Assembly (NCBI GenBank): GCA_903827075.1
Contig: CAIKGX010000058.1
Location: 1-9,814 of the forward strand
From: an uncultured beta proteobacterium
Lineage (GTDB): Bacteria > Pseudomonadota > Gammaproteobacteria > Burkholderiales > Burkholderiaceae
DNA: 9,814 nucleotides
Reading direction: 5' to 3'
Of the stretch, positions 1 to 6,646 are shown piece by piece (positions within the stretch are counted from its first letter, which is position 1; each line of letters opens with the position of its first letter). The position numbers and the translations under genes are program-made. The notes under the pieces were generated by a model that was not told where the DNA came from, made no database searches, and was given only the letters and a program-made list of their open reading frames with translations.

Positions 1-22
1 AATGAGCGAAACGAGAAATCAT
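1..22 (-). CDS. possible 5' end of a divergent gene (partial, runs off the left edge)
   Basis: On the minus strand an ATG at 22-20 is followed by an open frame reading MISRFAH to the window edge. A good Shine-Dalgarno GGAG (29-32) sits six bases upstream of it. Only seven codons are visible, so no function can be given. The call rests on the start-site signature alone. The arrangement would make 23-103 a divergent promoter region shared with the gene starting at 104. An upstream in-frame alternative is not excluded, and a plus-strand frame (1-78) is also open to the left edge, so the true neighbour could instead be the end of a plus-strand gene. Confidence 0.4.
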
Positions 23-103
23 GCAATTCTCCAGTGTGGTTTGTGGATAATTTAATCATACTTAAAAAATTGCCATAAATGCTTCATTTACACTGGATTA
101 ACT
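23..103. promoter_or_regulatory. probable divergent promoter region
   Basis: This AT-rich spacer lies between the putative minus-strand start at 22 and the plus-strand gene at 104. On the minus strand a TATGAT hexamer (bases 56-61) matches five of six positions of the sigma-70 -10 box and lies about 34 bases from the minus-strand ATG. I find no convincing -35 partner for it. On the plus strand no good promoter pair is visible, and the Shine-Dalgarno before the 104 start is poor (GGATTA at most). Confidence 0.3.
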
Positions 104-754
104 ATGAATCAATTCCCCGCCGATATTTATACTGAGCCTCAAGGCTACTCAATCAATACGCTCGAAAATCTTGGACCCCTCACCCGTTTGGCTGGTATTT
201 GGGAGGGACAGCGCGGCTTGGATATCAAACCTAAGGCGGAAGGCCCCAAAAAACAAGCCTATACCGAGCGTATTGAAATGCAGCCTATCGACCCTCAAAC
301 TAATGGGCCTCAGCTTTTTTATGGTTTGCGGTATCACCTTCATATCACCAAGCCAGACCAAGTCAAAACCTATCATGATCAAGTTGGCTATTGGTTATGG
401 GAGCCTGCCACCGGAGCAATTGTCCATACCCTCACCATTCCACGCGGCATGGTGACGATGGCCATTGGCAATGCATCGGCACAGGCGAATCAATTTGAGT
501 GTGTTGCCAAAATAGGAGATGCTACTGCAGGCATCTCATCAAATCCATTTTTAGACTATGCTTTTAAAACGATTGAATACCGCATCATGGTCACGTTCCT
601 AGAGGATGGCTCTTGGTCATACGAACAAGACACAGTAATGCAAATCAAAGGTCAAGACGATCCTTTTCACCATCTAGATACCAATGTGCTGACTAAAGTA
701 GGTGAAGCGACACCAAATCCCCTGGCCTTAGAGGCAAACAAAAAGCCATCCTAA
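104..754 (+). CDS. heme-binding beta-barrel (FABP/nitrobindin-like) family protein
   Basis: 216 residues with no signal peptide or membrane segment, so probably cytoplasmic. The fold is suggested by the family's opening motif LAGIWEGQRGLD (residues 29-40), a central stretch YHDQVGYWLWEPATG followed by TLTIPRG (90-115), and the closing FHHLDTNVLTKV (188-199). Together these match the bacterial group annotated as heme-binding beta-barrel or FABP-like proteins, relatives of nitrobindin. In nitrobindins a histidine near the end of the barrel binds ferric heme. His189/His190 are the candidates here, but this is inferred from family position only. The physiological role is unknown. The ATG at 104 has a weak ribosome site. 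The gene stands alone and converges on the aminotransferase gene, and its stop codon lies in the loop of a terminator hairpin. Confidence 0.8.
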   Translation: MNQFPADIYTEPQGYSINTLENLGPLTRLAGIWEGQRGLDIKPKAEGPKKQAYTERIEMQPIDPQTNGPQLFYGLRYHLHITKPDQVKTYHDQVGYWLWEPATGAIVHTLTIPRGMVTMAIGNASAQANQFECVAKIGDATAGISSNPFLDYAFKTIEYRIMVTFLEDGSWSYEQDTVMQIKGQDDPFHHLDTNVLTKVGEATPNPLALEANKKPS

Positions 755-770
755 GATGGCCTTTTGTTTG
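735..770. terminator. two-way rho-independent terminator between convergent genes
   Basis: The left arm CAAACAAAAaGCCATC (735-750) pairs with GATGGCcTTTTGTTTG (755-770). There is one internal A/C mismatch and a four-base loop (751-754) that holds most of the TAA stop of the upstream gene. The GC core is six pairs, flanked by A-rich then T-rich arms, so a U-rich tail follows the hairpin on both strands. It should end transcription of the 104-754 gene and of the aminotransferase gene arriving from the right. Confidence 0.85.
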
Positions 771-789
771 AGACTACTCACACAAGCAT

Positions 790-1938
790 TTAAGCCGGCT
801 GCGCTTCTGTCTCGGTAATTCTTTCCAAAGCAGTTTCAAGATGACCGACAGTACGATCAATATGGGCCAATTTCTCAAGCCCAAATAAACCAATGCGGAA
901 TGTGCGGAAGTCGGATCTTTCATCGCACTGGAGTGGTACACCGGCAGCTGTTTGCAAGCCTAGTGCAATGAATTTCTTACCAGATTGAATATCAGGATCC
1001 TTGGTAAAACTCACAACTACACCAGGAGCTTGAAAACCTTTGGCTGAAACCGAGTGGTAGCCTTTAGAAACCAATAAAGCACGTACCTTATCACCCAGCT
1101 CTTGCTGTTGTTGCTTGAGTACTGCAAAACCTAATGACTGGGTTTCTTTCATGACATTGCGCAAAATCTTGAGGGCATCTGTTGGCATGGTGGTGTGATA
1201 CACATGACCACCCTTTTCATAGGCCTCCATAATTTGGAGCCATTTTTTCAGATCCATTGAAAAACTCGTGCTTTGAGTCGACTCAATACGCTCGCGAGCG
1301 CGATCTCCCAAAGCAATTAATGCACAGCAAGGTGAGCTGCTCCAGCCCTTTTGTGGGGCTGTAATCACTACATCAACGTTACAAGCCTTCATATCAACCC
1401 ACATAGCGCCAGAGGCAATGCAGTCCAATACAAATAAACCATTCACGGAACGAACTGCCTCACCTACCGCCTTAAGATAATCATCCGGCAGAATAATTCC
1501 TGCAGAAGTTTCTACATGGGGAGCAAAGACTACTGCTGGCCTTTCTTTCTTAATGAAAGCAACAACCTCTTCAATGGGTGCAGGAGCAAAAACACCTTGA
1601 GTTGAATTTTCAAGTTGCTTGCCTTTGAGTACAGTCACATCAGAAGTGATATTGGCCAGATCAAAAATTTGAGTCCAGCGATAACTAAACCAACCATTAC
1701 GCAGCACTAAGCATTTCTCATTATTAGCAAATTGGCGGGCAACGGCTTCCATGCCGAAAGTACCGCTACCAGGAACAATCACTGCAGAGCTCGCGTTATA
1801 TGCGTCCTTTAAGACGCTAGAAATATCCACCATGACTTTTTTGAATTCTTCAGACATATGGTTCAGTGAGCGGTCGGTATACACCACCGAGAACTCTAAT
1901 AGTCCGTCTGGATCAACATTGGGGAGTAAGCCTGGCAT
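790..1938 (-). CDS. class V PLP-dependent aminotransferase, alanine-glyoxylate / serine-pyruvate type
   Basis: 382 residues, the usual length for the family. It is a cytoplasmic pyridoxal-phosphate enzyme that probably moves an amino group from alanine or serine to glyoxylate or pyruvate. Visible landmarks are GSGT (57-60) for the phosphate cup, HVETSAG (141-147), the Asp172 in VLDCIAS that would contact the pyridine nitrogen, Lys197 in APQKGWSSSP as the Schiff-base lysine, YHTTMPTDAL (247-256) and FRIGLFG (347-353) near the C-terminal carboxylate-binding region. The start ATG at 1938 has AGGAAA about seven bases upstream. It is the third gene leftward from the alpha-hydroxy-acid dehydrogenase, which could supply glyoxylate, but they are divergently transcribed. 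Exact substrates (alanine-glyoxylate, serine-glyoxylate, or 2-aminoethylphosphonate-like) cannot be read from the sequence. Confidence 0.9.
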   Translation of the reverse strand: MPGLLPNVDPDGLLEFSVVYTDRSLNHMSEEFKKVMVDISSVLKDAYNASSAVIVPGSGTFGMEAVARQFANNEKCLVLRNGWFSYRWTQIFDLANITSDVTVLKGKQLENSTQGVFAPAPIEEVVAFIKKERPAVVFAPHVETSAGIILPDDYLKAVGEAVRSVNGLFVLDCIASGAMWVDMKACNVDVVITAPQKGWSSSPCCALIALGDRARERIESTQSTSFSMDLKKWLQIMEAYEKGGHVYHTTMPTDALKILRNVMKETQSLGFAVLKQQQQELGDKVRALLVSKGYHSVSAKGFQAPGVVVSFTKDPDIQSGKKFIALGLQTAAGVPLQCDERSDFRTFRIGLFGLEKLAHIDRTVGHLETALERITETEAQPA

Positions 1939-2003
1939 GGTAATTTCCTAAAAACATTTGGGTGAGCCTAAATGATACTGATTTAGTGCTAAAACGGTGC
2001 ACG

Positions 2004-2043
2004 ATCCTCTAATTAAGCTCTTAATAGTGATTTACAAGAGGAT
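2004..2043. repeat. nested inverted repeats upstream of the aminotransferase gene (possible operator)
   Basis: An outer repeat ATCCTCT (2004-2010) / AGAGGAT (2037-2043) encloses a tight dyad ATTAAG-CT-CTTAAT (2012-2025). There is no T-run after the structure on the minus strand, so it is not a standard terminator for the upstream EamA gene. It lies 65-105 bases before the aminotransferase ATG on the minus strand, a usual place for an operator. A TATCAT hexamer (minus strand, 1972-1977) nearer the gene resembles a -10 box but lacks a clear -35. Confidence 0.35.
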
Positions 2044-2053
2044 GGAAGGGGTT

Positions 2054-2962
2054 TTAGTGTTTTTGCCCCTTAACTGAGGAGATGATGATTCCACTCACAA
2101 TCAAGGCAAATGCTAGTCCATGAAATGGTTGTGGAGGATCGCCCAGAAGTGCTGCTGATAATAGTGCGGTAAATAAAGGAATGAGATTTGCAAAAAAAGC
2201 GGCAACAGTAGGCCCCGCTCTCGTTACCCCCACCCCCCAAAATCGATATGCAATCAAGGAGGGGCCGATGGCAATAAAGATGATCAATGCCCATGACCAC
2301 AGTTCCAGATGGATAAATGCATGCCCTGATGCAAATTCCAGACCATCGAATACTACTGTCCATAAAAAACCAATCATGACTTGGGCCATCAGAAATTCTG
2401 CCCACGGCCACTGGCGTTCATTACTACCCCCTGGATGACTAATCATCCAGCTATAAAAAGCCCATAAGATGGTAGCCAACATAATGAAGAGATCTCCAAC
2501 AACCGCCTGCATAGAAAATACACTCGCAAGATCACCTCTAGTTAATACCAAGGCAACACCGATGATGGAAATTACTGCGCCAATCATTTGCAATAAGCTA
2601 GGTTTAACTTGGTAAAAAACAGCCCCAATGAAAAGCATCCAAATAGGCATGCTCGCACCAATCAGGGTAACGTTGATAGCAGTAGAAGTTTGCAGGGCCA
2701 AATAAAGAAGGACGTTATAACTCCCAACTCCTAATAAACCCAAAATCAAGAAGCGACGCGTGTTTTTCCAGAGAGGACTACCTGGTCTGAAGACGCGCCA
2801 GCCCAAAGGTAGCAAAAACAATGCTGCCAAGCCCCAACGGACCATACTTAAGGTAATTGGAGATATGCTTCCAACCAATATCTTCCCAGCAATGGCATTA
2901 GCGGCCCACAGCAAGGTTGCGGTAAGCAAATAGAAGGTAGTAGCAAAGTTTAGCTGGGGCAT
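2054..2962 (-). CDS. EamA/DMT-family membrane transporter (probable metabolite exporter)
   Basis: 302 residues with about ten hydrophobic helices (roughly 10-29, 36-53, 70-88, 97-116, 123-141, 152-172, 188-204, 222-240, 248-270, 280-296). They are arranged as two EamA repeats (about 10-142 and 153-296), the standard drug/metabolite transporter architecture in the inner membrane. Typical signs are LLWAANAIAGK after the first helix start, the SMVRWGLAALFLLPL segment (39-53), and in the second half AIGPSLIAYRFWGVGVTRAGPTVA (split across 231-254). The substrate is not predictable; members export amino acids, nucleosides or other small metabolites. An in-frame TGA directly precedes the ATG at 2962, so that start is the earliest possible, though no Shine-Dalgarno is visible. 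It lies 115 bases upstream of the aminotransferase gene on the same strand, so the two might be co-transcribed. Confidence 0.9.
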   Translation of the reverse strand: MPQLNFATTFYLLTATLLWAANAIAGKILVGSISPITLSMVRWGLAALFLLPLGWRVFRPGSPLWKNTRRFLILGLLGVGSYNVLLYLALQTSTAINVTLIGASMPIWMLFIGAVFYQVKPSLLQMIGAVISIIGVALVLTRGDLASVFSMQAVVGDLFIMLATILWAFYSWMISHPGGSNERQWPWAEFLMAQVMIGFLWTVVFDGLEFASGHAFIHLELWSWALIIFIAIGPSLIAYRFWGVGVTRAGPTVAAFFANLIPLFTALLSAALLGDPPQPFHGLAFALIVSGIIISSVKGQKH

Positions 2963-3014
2963 TCAAGCAAATGGGCAAAATAAGGGGTCCCAATGAGGGA
3001 CTACCCCTGCATTG

Positions 3015-3043
3015 TAGAAACAAATGCCTGGTATTGCTAAGAT
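3015..3043 (+). promoter_or_regulatory. candidate sigma-70 promoter for the hydroxy-acid dehydrogenase operon
   Basis: TAGAAA (3015-3020) and TAAGAT (3038-3043) are separated by 17 bases. Each matches four of six consensus positions. Transcription would begin near 3050, giving a leader of about 40 bases before the GTG start at 3089. The match is modest, and the 126-bp divergent region must also carry a minus-strand promoter for the EamA gene, which I could not place. Confidence 0.3.
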
Positions 3044-3088
3044 AGAGGTTAACTGGGCTTCGGCCGGCATTAAAAAGAAGGGTAGATA

Positions 3089-4234
3089 GTGGCAATCATT
3101 ACCAATATTGAAGACCTACGGGTACTTCATCAAAAACGCACTCCCAAGATGTTTTATGACTATGTTGATTCTGGATCTTGGACAGAATCCACCTATCGTG
3201 CCAACGAATCGGATTTTCAAAAGATTAAGCTTCGTCAACGTGTTGCGGTAGACATGACGAACCGTACTACCAAGACCACCATGGTCGGTCAAGAAGTTGC
3301 CATGCCGGTTGCACTGGCGCCTACTGGCTTGACAGGCATGCAACATGCTGACGGTGAAATCCTAGCAGCTAAAGCGGCTGAAAAATTTGGTGTGCCATTT
3401 TGCTTATCCACTATGAGCATTTGCTCAATTGAAGATGTAGCTGCACACACCACCAAACCATTTTGGTTTCAGCTCTATGTCATGAAAGATCGTGGCTTTA
3501 TTGAGCGACTCATTGAGCGTGCAAAAGCGGCTAACTGCTCTGCCCTAGTGCTGACATTGGATTTACAGATTTTGGGTCAACGCCATAAAGATCTAAAAAA
3601 TGGCTTATCCGCCCCACCCAAACTCACCATTGCCAACATGATCAACATGATGACTAAACCCCGTTGGTGCATGGGTATGGCTATGACACCGCGCAGAACT
3701 TTCCGCAATATTGTGGGGCATGCTACTGGTGTGGGCAATATGTCATCTCTATCTTCTTGGACGGCAGAACAATTTGATCCGGGCTTAAGCTGGGCTGATG
3801 TGGAATGGATTAAAAAACACTGGGGTGGAAAACTCATCATTAAGGGAATTATGGATGAAGGTGATGCCCGCTTAGCAGTCAACTCGGGAGCAGATGCCTT
3901 GATTGTTTCTAACCATGGTGGCCGTCAACTAGATGGTGCTGTTTCTAGTATTCATGCGCTTCCTGGAATTGTGAATGCTGTTGGTAAAGATATAGAGGTC
4001 TGGATGGATGGTGGCATACGCTCAGGTCAAGACGTATTAAAAGCATGGGCCCTAGGTGCACGTGGCACCATGATTGGTCGCCCCTTCCTTTATGGCTTGG
4101 GTGCTATGGGTGAAGCAGGCGTTACCAAGTGTCTAGAAATCATTCATAACGAACTGGATATCACAATGGCTTTTACAGGTCATCGGGATATCCAAAATGT
4201 TACCAAGGATATCTTGTACCCAGGGACATACTAA
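3089..4234 (+). CDS. FMN-dependent alpha-hydroxy-acid dehydrogenase/oxidase (L-lactate dehydrogenase / glycolate oxidase family)
   Basis: 381 residues, the normal length for LldD-like enzymes. It is a TIM-barrel flavoprotein that oxidises an L-2-hydroxy acid to the 2-keto acid. Family catalytic positions are all visible: Tyr130 (QLY), Asp158, Arg165, Lys252 (IIKG), His276 as the base in SNHGGRQLD (274-282) and Arg279. The FMN phosphate site is DGGIRSG (307-313) and IGRP (329-332). The usual DTP sequence is DLQ (158-160) here, followed by ILGQRHKDLKNG. I recall this form from beta-proteobacterial members. Lactate, glycolate or another hydroxy acid is possible, and I cannot tell whether the acceptor is quinone or oxygen. 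The start is GTG with a strong AGAAGGG six bases upstream (3076-3082). It heads a four-gene plus-strand run, and the next frame overlaps its 3' end. Confidence 0.9.
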   Translation: MAIITNIEDLRVLHQKRTPKMFYDYVDSGSWTESTYRANESDFQKIKLRQRVAVDMTNRTTKTTMVGQEVAMPVALAPTGLTGMQHADGEILAAKAAEKFGVPFCLSTMSICSIEDVAAHTTKPFWFQLYVMKDRGFIERLIERAKAANCSALVLTLDLQILGQRHKDLKNGLSAPPKLTIANMINMMTKPRWCMGMAMTPRRTFRNIVGHATGVGNMSSLSSWTAEQFDPGLSWADVEWIKKHWGGKLIIKGIMDEGDARLAVNSGADALIVSNHGGRQLDGAVSSIHALPGIVNAVGKDIEVWMDGGIRSGQDVLKAWALGARGTMIGRPFLYGLGAMGEAGVTKCLEIIHNELDITMAFTGHRDIQNVTKDILYPGTY

Positions 4235-5024
4235 AATTAAATACATCCTTAACCACCCCTTTGTCGCTTTTGCCTTTACTTTTTTTGTCTGTGCAGCATC
4301 AGTTTGGTTTGGCAATGCAGCCCTTAGTAAATATCGCACCAAAGATAGTGAGACCGCTTCTGATTTAGGAATCATTCAAACCGCCACATTGACACTGTTG
4401 GGGCTCATTATTGGATTCACCTTCTCAATGGCAATTGATCGTCATGATCAGAGGGAGATCCTTGAGGAATCAGAAGCAAATGCAATCGGCACCGAGTACC
4501 TTCGCTCCGATCTTCTTCCGGCTCAAACTGCATCAGCAGTCAAAGTCTTGTTAAACAGCTATCTTGATCAGCGGATTTTATTTTATTCAAAGCAAGATCA
4601 AGAAACCGCCAAGGAAATTACCCGACAAACCAGAGAACTCCAGAACGCCCTCTGGAACGAGATTCTCCCTGCGGCTCGAACCCAGCCCAATGTAATGACT
4701 GCCTTAGTAGTTTCTGGCATGAATGATGTACTTAACTCTCAAGGGTATACACAGGCAGCCTGGTGGAATCGCATCCCCTTCACTGCGTGGGGGCTTATGG
4801 GGGCGATCGCACTGTGTTCCAATCTCTTGGTGGGCTTCGGAGCAAGAAACTTTTCGAACAATATCGCGCTCTTTATGATTTTTCCCTTCGTCATCGCCGT
4901 ATCCTTCTTCCTGATCGCTGATATCGATAGTCCGAGGGGTGGCATTATTAAGATTGAGCCTAGAAATTTAATTCATTTAAAAAATAGCTTAAACCAAAGT
5001 AAAGTATTGCAGCACCTTAAATAG
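4197..5024 (+). CDS. bestrophin-like (DUF4239-type) membrane protein
   Basis: 275 residues with four predicted membrane helices: about 22-41, 61-80, 195-216 and 223-243, leaving a large middle loop (81-190) on one side. Just after helix 2 comes DRHDQREILEESEANAIG (81-98), then TEYLRSDLLP. After helix 4 comes DSPRGGIIKIEP (244-255). This layout and these motifs match bacterial proteins annotated as bestrophin-like/DUF4239. Whether they form ion channels as eukaryotic bestrophins do is not established. The ATG at 4197 lies within the upstream gene, a 38-base overlap in another frame, with GGGA (4185-4188) as a weak ribosome site. The next in-frame Met falls inside helix 2, so a later ATG start is unlikely. 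Translational coupling to the dehydrogenase is likely. Confidence 0.8.
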   Translation: MLPRISCTQGHTKIKYILNHPFVAFAFTFFVCAASVWFGNAALSKYRTKDSETASDLGIIQTATLTLLGLIIGFTFSMAIDRHDQREILEESEANAIGTEYLRSDLLPAQTASAVKVLLNSYLDQRILFYSKQDQETAKEITRQTRELQNALWNEILPAARTQPNVMTALVVSGMNDVLNSQGYTQAAWWNRIPFTAWGLMGAIALCSNLLVGFGARNFSNNIALFMIFPFVIAVSFFLIADIDSPRGGIIKIEPRNLIHLKNSLNQSKVLQHLK

Positions 5025-5032
5025 GCCTATAT

Positions 5033-5224
5033 ATGAAACGAGTAGTAGATGTATATAAAGATCGTGGGCGAGAATTAGTTTGGACTTACGTAATTCATTT
5101 GGGAAATCTCGAGTTTCATCCTGCTCAAATTGATTTTGAGGTGGAGGCCTTACGGCTCTCACAGTTGGATAAGCGCGGACCTGCCAATGAATTAAGTGCT
5201 AAAACTAGACTCTCTGTTAAATAA
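5033..5224 (+). CDS. small hypothetical protein (63 aa)
   Basis: I do not recognise this protein. It is soluble and charged, with a plausible folded N-terminal half (ELVWTYVIHLGNLEF, residues 14-28) and an acidic/basic C-terminal half containing DKRGPANELSAKTRL (46-60). It begins eight bases after the stop of the bestrophin-like gene and ends seven bases before the ATG of the next small gene. That packing supports it being a real member of the operon. The ribosome site is weak (AATAGG about seven bases before the ATG). The translation has no low-complexity or shadow-frame character and no better frame competes here. Conservation in related genomes would decide whether it is genuine. Confidence 0.55.
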   Translation: MKRVVDVYKDRGRELVWTYVIHLGNLEFHPAQIDFEVEALRLSQLDKRGPANELSAKTRLSVK

Positions 5225-5231
5225 ACACCTT

Positions 5232-5408
5232 ATGAAACCACTCTCTAAAAAAGCTAAGATAGCAATCGGCTGGACCATCCTAATGACAGTAGTTGGTACG
5301 GCGATGTTGCATCAATGGGAATTCTTTGCCATGGGTTGCGCATCAATAGCCCTGTTATTAGTAGCAAATCACTACGATCTTCTAAAGGATCCTGAAGATA
5401 AAAAATGA
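5232..5408 (+). CDS. small two-helix membrane protein (58 aa), unknown function
   Basis: The reading begins MKPLSKKAKIAIGWTILMTV. A basic N-terminus is followed by two hydrophobic segments (about 9-25 and 29-47) and a charged C-terminal tail (DLLKDPEDKK). This suggests a small inner-membrane protein with both ends in the cytoplasm. I prefer the ATG at 5232 because it falls seven bases after the preceding stop. A GTG at 5196 would give 70 residues but would overlap the previous gene and add a poor N-terminus. Neither start has a clear Shine-Dalgarno. It is the last gene of the 3089-5408 run, and its final lysine codons form part of a terminator for the opposing gene. Confidence 0.6.
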   Translation: MKPLSKKAKIAIGWTILMTVVGTAMLHQWEFFAMGCASIALLLVANHYDLLKDPEDKK

Positions 5409-5437
5409 GGATTCATTCTCTCGAATAAATCCTCATT
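5400..5437 (-). terminator. rho-independent terminator for the minus-strand flavin oxidoreductase gene
   Basis: The hairpin arm AATGAGGATTcATTC (5404-5418) pairs with GAATaAATCCTCATT (5423-5437). There is one C/A mismatch and a TCTC loop. Read on the minus strand it is followed by T6 (complement of A5400-5405), giving a good terminator about 18 bases past the stop of the 5456-6556 gene. On the plus strand only two Ts follow, so it should work poorly there. Its left arm overlaps the final codon and TGA stop of the 58-residue plus-strand gene. Confidence 0.75.
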
Positions 5438-5455
5438 GAATTGCCGTAATTAATC

Positions 5456-6556
5456 TTAGAGTGCTGGGTAGTCGGTATAACCCACTTCAGCACCACCGTA
5501 AAAGGTAGCGCGGTTATAAGGATTTAATGGTGCATTTACTTTGAAGCGCTCAGCCAAATCTGGATTGGAAATATACAAACGTCCATAAGCAACTGCATCA
5601 GCTAAGCCATCCTCTAATACTGTCTCACCCATCGCCTGGTTATAACCGCCAGCACTAATGAATTTTCCTTGATAAGCAGCACGGAATATCTCAGAAGTAA
5701 TGGGGGCTGCCTCATCCACCTGATCATTGCCTCCAGCGCTAGTGGATCTTGGCTCGATCATATGAACATAAGCCAAGTTGTAGCTGTTTAATTGATTGAT
5801 TGCGGCTGAAAATAAAGCCACTGGATCACTGTCGCTGATGTCATTAAAGCTCCCATAAGGGGATAGACGCACGCCAATACGATTTGTTGGGAATACTGTT
5901 GCGACAGTTTCAATGACCTCCCCCAATAAACGTAAACGATTTTCAATAGTGCCGCCATATTGATCGGTGCGTTGATTGGTTTTGTCATGCAAAAACTGAT
6001 CTAACAGATATCCATTAGCCGCATGAATTTCCACACCATCAAAACCAGCGGCCTGAGCATTTTGTGCTGCTAATACATAATCCTTTAAGAGCTGAGTAAT
6101 ATCCTCAACGCCCATCGCCCTTGGAATTTCATAATCATATAGTTGCCAGTCTGCACCATAGGTTTGTCCTGCTGCTGCGATAGCTGAGGGCGCTATTGGA
6201 TGGCCATGCTCTATATGCAATGAGGAATGGGAAATCCGGCCCACATGCCATAACTGAGCAACGATGGCGCCCCCTTTAGCATGCACTGCATCAACAATTT
6301 CTTTCCAAGCCATGGTTTGCTCAGGCGAGTAGATTCCAGGGGTGGCTGGGTAGCCCATTCCTAATGGAGAAATTTGAGTAGCTTCAGTAATGATGAGCCC
6401 TGCACTGGCTCGTTGGGCGTAATAGGTTTTGGCCAAAGGATTAGGTATATGACCAGCAATGGCGCGCATTCTGGTTAAAGGCGCCATCACAAGGCGATTC
6501 TTTAATCCAATCGCTCCTAGCTTGACTGGTGTAAACATGATTTCTTTTCCGGACAT
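5456..6556 (-). CDS. NADH:flavin oxidoreductase, Old Yellow Enzyme family (N-ethylmaleimide reductase-like alkene reductase)
   Basis: A TIM-barrel FMN enzyme that uses NAD(P)H to reduce activated C=C bonds, such as those in unsaturated aldehydes, maleimides and nitro compounds. Numbering from the longest frame (start 6580), landmarks are MAPLTRMR (32-39), AQLWHVGRISH (108-118), the His186/Asn189 substrate pair in VEIHAANGYLLDQFLHD (183-199), TDQYGGTIENR (205-215), GVRLSP (236-241), Arg334 near the FMN phosphate, and the NemA-like ending YGGAEVGYTDYP. Three ATGs compete: 6580, 6556 and 6538. I favour 6556 because a purine-rich AGAAGAAAG lies six bases before it and 6580 has no ribosome site; the conserved part begins at FTPVKLG. 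It lies 90 bases downstream of the OxyR-like regulator gene on the same strand, with no terminator between, so it may share its transcript. Confidence 0.9.
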   Translation of the reverse strand: MSGKEIMFTPVKLGAIGLKNRLVMAPLTRMRAIAGHIPNPLAKTYYAQRASAGLIITEATQISPLGMGYPATPGIYSPEQTMAWKEIVDAVHAKGGAIVAQLWHVGRISHSSLHIEHGHPIAPSAIAAAGQTYGADWQLYDYEIPRAMGVEDITQLLKDYVLAAQNAQAAGFDGVEIHAANGYLLDQFLHDKTNQRTDQYGGTIENRLRLLGEVIETVATVFPTNRIGVRLSPYGSFNDISDSDPVALFSAAINQLNSYNLAYVHMIEPRSTSAGGNDQVDEAAPITSEIFRAAYQGKFISAGGYNQAMGETVLEDGLADAVAYGRLYISNPDLAERFKVNAPLNPYNRATFYGGAEVGYTDYPAL

Positions 6557-6646
6557 AGTAATCTTTCTTCTAAATTCCATTGAATAACTTGAGAGGGGAC
6601 TGTAGCAAAATTAGCGCATTTCTGCTTGCAGTCATTCAATGTACTC

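Noticed and set aside
171..455. A 94-codon plus-strand frame inside the beta-barrel gene
   Set aside because: It lies fully within the 104-754 gene in another frame, and the family motifs are all in the 104 frame.
2070..2411. A 113-codon minus-strand frame overlapping the EamA gene
   Set aside because: It is an alternate frame of the transporter, rich in Cys, Ser and Ile, without transporter-like helices or a family match.
3056..3065. A GGC-TTCG-GCC mini-hairpin in the leader of the dehydrogenase gene, considered as an RNA regulatory element
   Set aside because: The stem is only three base pairs, does not cover the ribosome site and has no partner structure; too small to call a riboswitch or attenuator.
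3577..3882. A 101-codon minus-strand frame opposite the hydroxy-acid dehydrogenase
   Set aside because: It is antisense to conserved catalytic regions of the dehydrogenase, and nothing in it looks like a protein family.
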